NCBI GenBank assembly: GCA_002704665.1
Contig: PAHB01000010.1
Span: 1 to 8,293, forward strand
Length of the DNA: 8,293 bases
Source of the DNA: Pseudomonadota bacterium
GTDB taxonomy: Bacteria; Pseudomonadota; Gammaproteobacteria; Burkholderiales; Eutrophovitaceae
Direction of reading: 5' to 3'
Part shown: positions 6,857 to 8,293 of the stretch, piece after piece
Layout: each line of letters begins with the position of its first letter
Numbering within the stretch: the first letter of the stretch is position 1
The notes under the pieces: generated by a model
Seen by the model: the letters and a program-made list of their open reading frames with translations, nothing else
Databases searched by the model: none
What the model was told of the DNA's origin: nothing
Translations under genes and position numbers: made by a program

Positions 6857-6906
6857 AAAGCTGCGTATATAAAGCGTTTTTTTTATGAGCTATGTTGGTT
6901 ATCCTT

Positions 6907-6910
6907 GGAG
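6907..6910 (+). promoter_or_regulatory. Shine-Dalgarno site of tig supporting a TTG start
   Basis: GGAG, then 9 bases, then TTG at 6920. No ATG or GTG in frame gives a family-length product: the upstream reading from 6827 runs through the tRNA. The site therefore fixes the start. Confidence 0.75.
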
Positions 6911-6919
6911 AGAAATAGA

Positions 6920-8227
6920 TTGAACGAAGCTGTCCCTGTAAAAAATAAACCCCTTGAGAGAACTCTAACCGTGAGTTTTCCGTTAGCTGAATATAAGGCC
7001 ACTGTTGCATCAAGATTGAAAGAAATCGCCAAGACTTCCCGTGTGAAAGGTTTCAGGCCGGGCAAAACTCCGATCAGCATTATCGAGCAGCAGCATGGCG
7101 GGTATGTTAGGCAGGAGTTACTTGATGAGGCGATTAGAAGGAGCTTTTCGGATACGGTAAGAGAGAAAAAGTTGCGGGTTGCGGCCGCGCCGTCAGTAAA
7201 AATTACCTCGGCAGAAGATGGGGATTCATTGACCTATGATGCTACATTCGAGATTTACCCCGAAATAACCATACCGGATTTTTCCGAGATTGAAATTGAA
7301 AAATATACTCCGAATGTGAGCGATAAGGATGTGGATGAGATGCTTGACAGGGCGAAAAAGCAAAAAATATCGTTCAAACCAGTCGATAGAAAATCAAAAG
7401 AGGGTGACCAAGTGAAAATCGATTTTGTAGGTAAAGTCGACGGCGACAGTTTTGCTGGCGGGAGCGGAGAGGATGCCATATTCGTAATAGGAGACGGTCA
7501 ATTACTACCAGATTTTGAAAATAACTTGAACGATCTAGTAACCGGACAATCAAAAAGTTTCAAGATTGTTTTTCCAAAGGATTACCAGAATTCAGATTTG
7601 GCGGGTAAATTGGCTGAGTTCACTGTCACCGCAAAGGAGGTCTCCGAGCCTATACTGCCAGAAATTGACGAAGACTTTGTAAAATCGTTAGGTATTGCGT
7701 CCGGAAATCTCGGCGAACTCAGAGAAATATTTAAGAAAAATATCGCAACCGAGGGGGAACAACGGGCGAGCAATAAAACAAAAGACGAGATATTTAAAAT
7801 AATCGAGAAAAAAATACCTGTTGATCTGCCCGAGTCTCTAGTTAATCAAGAGGCTCAACAGATTGAAAAAAAAATGAGGGGTGATTTGGAGGCGAGGGGG
7901 ATGAAAAGTGACGAGGTGAAAATCCCGCAGGAAGCATTCAAGGAAGAAGCCGAAGGCCGGGTGCGGTTGGGCATTCTAATTGCGGAGATTGCAAGGCAGA
8001 GGGGTTTAGAAGTAAAGAGCGATCAATTGAAAGGAAAAATTGAGGAGTTTGCAAAGGGTTACCAGAAGCCGGAAGAAGTCGTGCGATGGCACTATGAGGA
8101 TCCAACTAGGCTTCAAAGATTTGAATCGTTATTAATTGAAGAGAATGTAACCCAGCTGATACTTAATGAGTCTAAAGTCAGTGAGGTTTCTGTCGATTTC
8201 TCTGACTTAATAGGAGACGCAAAATGA
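6920..8227 (+). CDS. tig: Trigger factor (ribosome-associated chaperone / peptidyl-prolyl isomerase)
   Basis: Trigger factor binds ribosomal protein L23 at the exit tunnel and shields nascent chains; its middle domain is a proline isomerase. From the TTG at 6920 the product is 435 residues, close to the E. coli 432. The ribosome-docking signature GFRPGKTP falls at residues 44-51, almost exactly as in E. coli. The FKBP-type domain spans roughly 160-240 (EGDQVKIDFVGKVDG, then FVIGDGQLLPDFE and FPKDYQNSDLAGK). The C-terminal substrate-cradle helices follow to the end. The frame stays open upstream to 6827, but that part lies over the tRNA gene and does not match the family. The TGA overlaps the clpP ATG. 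Expression may depend on the tRNA promoter or on an unrecognised one in the 63-base gap. Confidence 0.97.
   Translation: MNEAVPVKNKPLERTLTVSFPLAEYKATVASRLKEIAKTSRVKGFRPGKTPISIIEQQHGGYVRQELLDEAIRRSFSDTVREKKLRVAAAPSVKITSAEDGDSLTYDATFEIYPEITIPDFSEIEIEKYTPNVSDKDVDEMLDRAKKQKISFKPVDRKSKEGDQVKIDFVGKVDGDSFAGGSGEDAIFVIGDGQLLPDFENNLNDLVTGQSKSFKIVFPKDYQNSDLAGKLAEFTVTAKEVSEPILPEIDEDFVKSLGIASGNLGELREIFKKNIATEGEQRASNKTKDEIFKIIEKKIPVDLPESLVNQEAQQIEKKMRGDLEARGMKSDEVKIPQEAFKEEAEGRVRLGILIAEIARQRGLEVKSDQLKGKIEEFAKGYQKPEEVVRWHYEDPTRLQRFESLLIEENVTQLILNESKVSEVSVDFSDLIGDAK
8212..8216 (+). promoter_or_regulatory. Shine-Dalgarno site of clpP within tig
   Basis: AGGAG followed by 7 bases and the ATG at 8224, all inside the last codons of tig. 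It supports the overlapping start. Confidence 0.7.
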
Positions 8228-8293
8228 ACATAGAAAATAACTGGCGCAAGAACCCGGAGGGTTTGGGTCTGGTCCCGATGGTTGTTGAGCAAA
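8224..8293 (+). CDS. clpP: ATP-dependent Clp protease proteolytic subunit ClpP (5' fragment, runs off the window)
   Basis: Only 23 codons are visible. They end in GLVPMVVEQ, which matches the ClpP segment LVPMVIEQ at the mature N-terminus. Leu16 sits at the same distance from the initiator as in E. coli ClpP, so the first 15 or so residues would be the self-cleaved propeptide. ClpP is the serine peptidase of the ClpXP and ClpAP complexes. Position directly after tig is the classic order. The ATG overlaps the tig stop as ATGA, with AGGAG 7 bases upstream, so translation is probably coupled. The catalytic residues lie outside the window; the call rests on this short motif plus gene order. Confidence 0.88.
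   Translation, partial: MNIENNWRKNPEGLGLVPMVVEQ

Overview
The window is bacterial chromosomal DNA, densely packed, with short gaps and no mobile elements, CRISPR array or rRNA. It most resembles a proteobacterium, probably Gamma- or Betaproteobacteria. The reasons are a tRNA-Leu / trigger factor / clpP block, an electron-transfer flavoprotein:ubiquinone oxidoreductase (ETF-QO), a YciK-type short-chain dehydrogenase, and hpnC-hpnD-hpnE squalene genes in the order known from proteobacterial hopanoid clusters. The assignment rests on gene content and recognised motifs only; no species is named.

Left part (1-2946): the 3' part of a zinc-free quinone oxidoreductase (+) converges on a complete ETF-QO gene (-). 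ETF-QO is divergent from a small hot-dog acyl-CoA thioesterase (+). The 103-base gap between those two holds two opposed TATAAT boxes and an A/T-rich inverted repeat. These genes suit fatty-acid or acyl-CoA metabolism feeding electrons to the quinone pool.

Middle (2943-6702): four minus-strand genes read hpnC > hpnD > hpnE > SDR and look like one operon. hpnC and hpnD share an ATGA overlap, hpnD and hpnE are 31 bases apart, and hpnE overlaps the SDR by 14 bases. HpnD and HpnC are the two trans-prenyltransferases and HpnE the FAD enzyme that together turn two farnesyl diphosphates into squalene via presqualene diphosphate and hydroxysqualene. No squalene-hopene cyclase is inside the window, so the fate of the squalene is unknown. 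The SDR is YciK-like but has Glu where the catalytic Ser is expected.

Right part (6728-8293): a tRNA-Leu(UAG) gene is divergent from hpnC, with overlapping -10 elements. It is followed by tig (trigger factor, TTG start) and the first codons of clpP, whose ATG overlaps the tig stop. This is the housekeeping protein folding and turnover locus.

Three of the genes whose starts can be judged (ETF-QO, thioesterase, tig) appear to begin with TTG preceded by a good Shine-Dalgarno sequence. I found no convincing new biological system. The points most worth checking are the unusual SDR active site tied to the squalene operon, the operator-like palindrome upstream of the thioesterase, the coding A-tracts at the starts of hpnD and hpnE, and the tig-clpP coupling. 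No stretch over 300 bases lacks a gene.
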